From contig WFQT01000307.1 in NCBI GenBank assembly GCA_015486895.1, positions 1 to 6,273 on the forward strand: a DNA stretch of 6,273 nucleotides, in the 5' to 3' direction. This document shows positions 5,748-6,273 of this stretch, piece by piece (position 1 is the first letter of the stretch; each line of letters begins with the position of its first letter). Source of the DNA: Anaerolineae bacterium. Lineage in GTDB: Bacteria > Chloroflexota > Anaerolineae > JAADDB01. The notes under the pieces were generated by a model. It searched no databases. It was not told the origin of the DNA and saw nothing but the letters and a program-made list of their open reading frames with translations. A program made the position numbers and the translations under genes.

Positions 5748-6273
5748 TTATAGCCGCCGGCGCAGCGCCAATAATCGTGGCAGCAAGTCCAGGTAAAGCC
5801 GGTACGGCAGTTTGTGGAATGGGTAGTCCCAGGCGCCTAAACCAGCCCGGAAAACAGCGCCTAAGCCGGCTTTGAAGCGGTAAACGCCCCATAAAGGGTC
5901 AGCTTCATGTAACTGTTCCGGCGCTCCCCAGAGGTCGTAATGGATGACACCGTTCGCTTTGACTCGGCGCATGGCTTCCCATTGCAACAGGTAATTGGGC
6001 ATGTACTTGCGCCCGCGGTTGGAAGAAGCCCCGTACATGTACCACGCTTTCTTGTCCATGAGGAACAAGAAGATGCCGGCTACAGGAGCCTTTTCCGCCG
6101 GCAAATAAGCCAGCAGCAACATGCCCATTCCCTCTTGCAAGAATAGCCGCCACGAAGTCTCGTAATAAGCGTACGGCCGGATGAGAAAGCCGTCCCGCTT
6201 CGCCGTTTCCTCGTAAAGTTTGTAAAAGGAGGGGAAATCCCCTTGATCGCCGGGGCGCACTTGTACCCCTTTG
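5748..6273 (-). CDS. FemA/FemB-family peptidoglycan-bridge aminoacyltransferase, C-terminal part (start off the window)
   Basis: The reading frame is open from the right edge to the TAA at 5750-5748, giving the last 174 residues. It begins mid-protein (KGVQVRPGDQGDF). The GTG at 6260 sits inside this conserved run and is not taken as the start. FemAB hallmarks in order: FYKLYEETAKRDGFLIRPY, then YYETSWRLF, the strand AGIFLFLMDKKAWYMYGASS, then YLLQWEAMRRVKANGVIHYD with LWGAP, and finally DPLWGVYRFKAGLGAVF. In the family, this GNAT-like fold transfers amino acids from aminoacyl-tRNA onto lipid-linked peptidoglycan precursors at the cytoplasmic face of the membrane. Relatives include FemX and MurM, and some members act in other aminoacyl transfers, so the substrate is uncertain. 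The Arg/Leu-rich basic tail (LLPRLLALRRRL) could favour membrane association (inference). It is separated from the kinase operon by 312 bases and a fresh promoter, so it is probably not part of that unit. Confidence 0.88.
   Translation of the reverse strand, partial: KGVQVRPGDQGDFPSFYKLYEETAKRDGFLIRPYAYYETSWRLFLQEGMGMLLLAYLPAEKAPVAGIFLFLMDKKAWYMYGASSNRGRKYMPNYLLQWEAMRRVKANGVIHYDLWGAPEQLHEADPLWGVYRFKAGLGAVFRAGLGAWDYPFHKLPYRLYLDLLPRLLALRRRL

Noticed and set aside
5662..5892. Minus- and plus-strand short frames overlapping the femAB-like 3' end and repeat
   Set aside because: They overlap the well-supported FemAB frame and a repeat, and show no recognisable motif.
1..6273. CRISPR arrays, tRNA or rRNA genes, transposase genes
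   Set aside because: None is visible: no regularly spaced repeats, no cloverleaf with a TTCGA arm, no transposase motifs in any frame.

Overview
This is a bacterial window, moderately GC-rich and densely coded, with every supported gene on the minus strand. It therefore reads from high to low coordinates. Nothing fixes the species. The style of the soluble multi-GAF histidine kinase with a HHLNN-type H-box, the tandem-receiver LuxR regulator, the FemAB-family protein and a 'GATTACACAGATT' dispersed repeat together fit Chloroflexota (Anaerolineae/Caldilineae-like) best. That assignment is an inference of low to moderate confidence.

Layout in the direction of transcription: (1) 6273-5748, the C-terminal part of a FemA/FemB-family peptidoglycan-bridge aminoacyltransferase whose start lies outside the window. 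(2) 5747-5436, a 312-base intergenic region. It holds an imperfect inverted repeat of the dispersed 'CACAGATT' type, then a good sigma70-type promoter (TTGAGA-17-TATAAA with an extended -10) wrapped in short palindromes. (3) 5435-3234, a soluble sensor histidine kinase with three GAF domains, an unusual H-box and an HATPase domain. (4) 3237-2161, a response regulator with two receiver domains and a C-terminal LuxR/GerE helix-turn-helix. (5) 2164-1, a GlnE-type nucleotidyltransferase that runs off the left edge.

Genes 3, 4 and 5 are joined by two four-base ATGA stop/start overlaps, each preceded by a Shine-Dalgarno sequence. They almost certainly form one translationally coupled operon driven from the promoter at about 5550-5577.

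The most interesting object is gene 5. I translated it by hand without a stop or frameshift over 721 codons. Its first ~500 residues are the adenylyl-removing (N-terminal) half of glutamine synthetase adenylyltransferase. What follows is not the usual second nucleotidyltransferase domain but a region that reads like the tandem glutamine-sensing ACT domains of the PII uridylyltransferase GlnD. In ACT1, the last hairpin is split by a Pro/Arg-rich insert. A GlnE-catalytic/GlnD-sensor hybrid, co-translated with a cytosolic GAF kinase and a double-receiver regulator, suggests a nitrogen-status control module in which glutamine could act directly on glutamine-synthetase modification. The function is inferred. 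The architecture is seen in the sequence, except for whatever lies beyond base 1.
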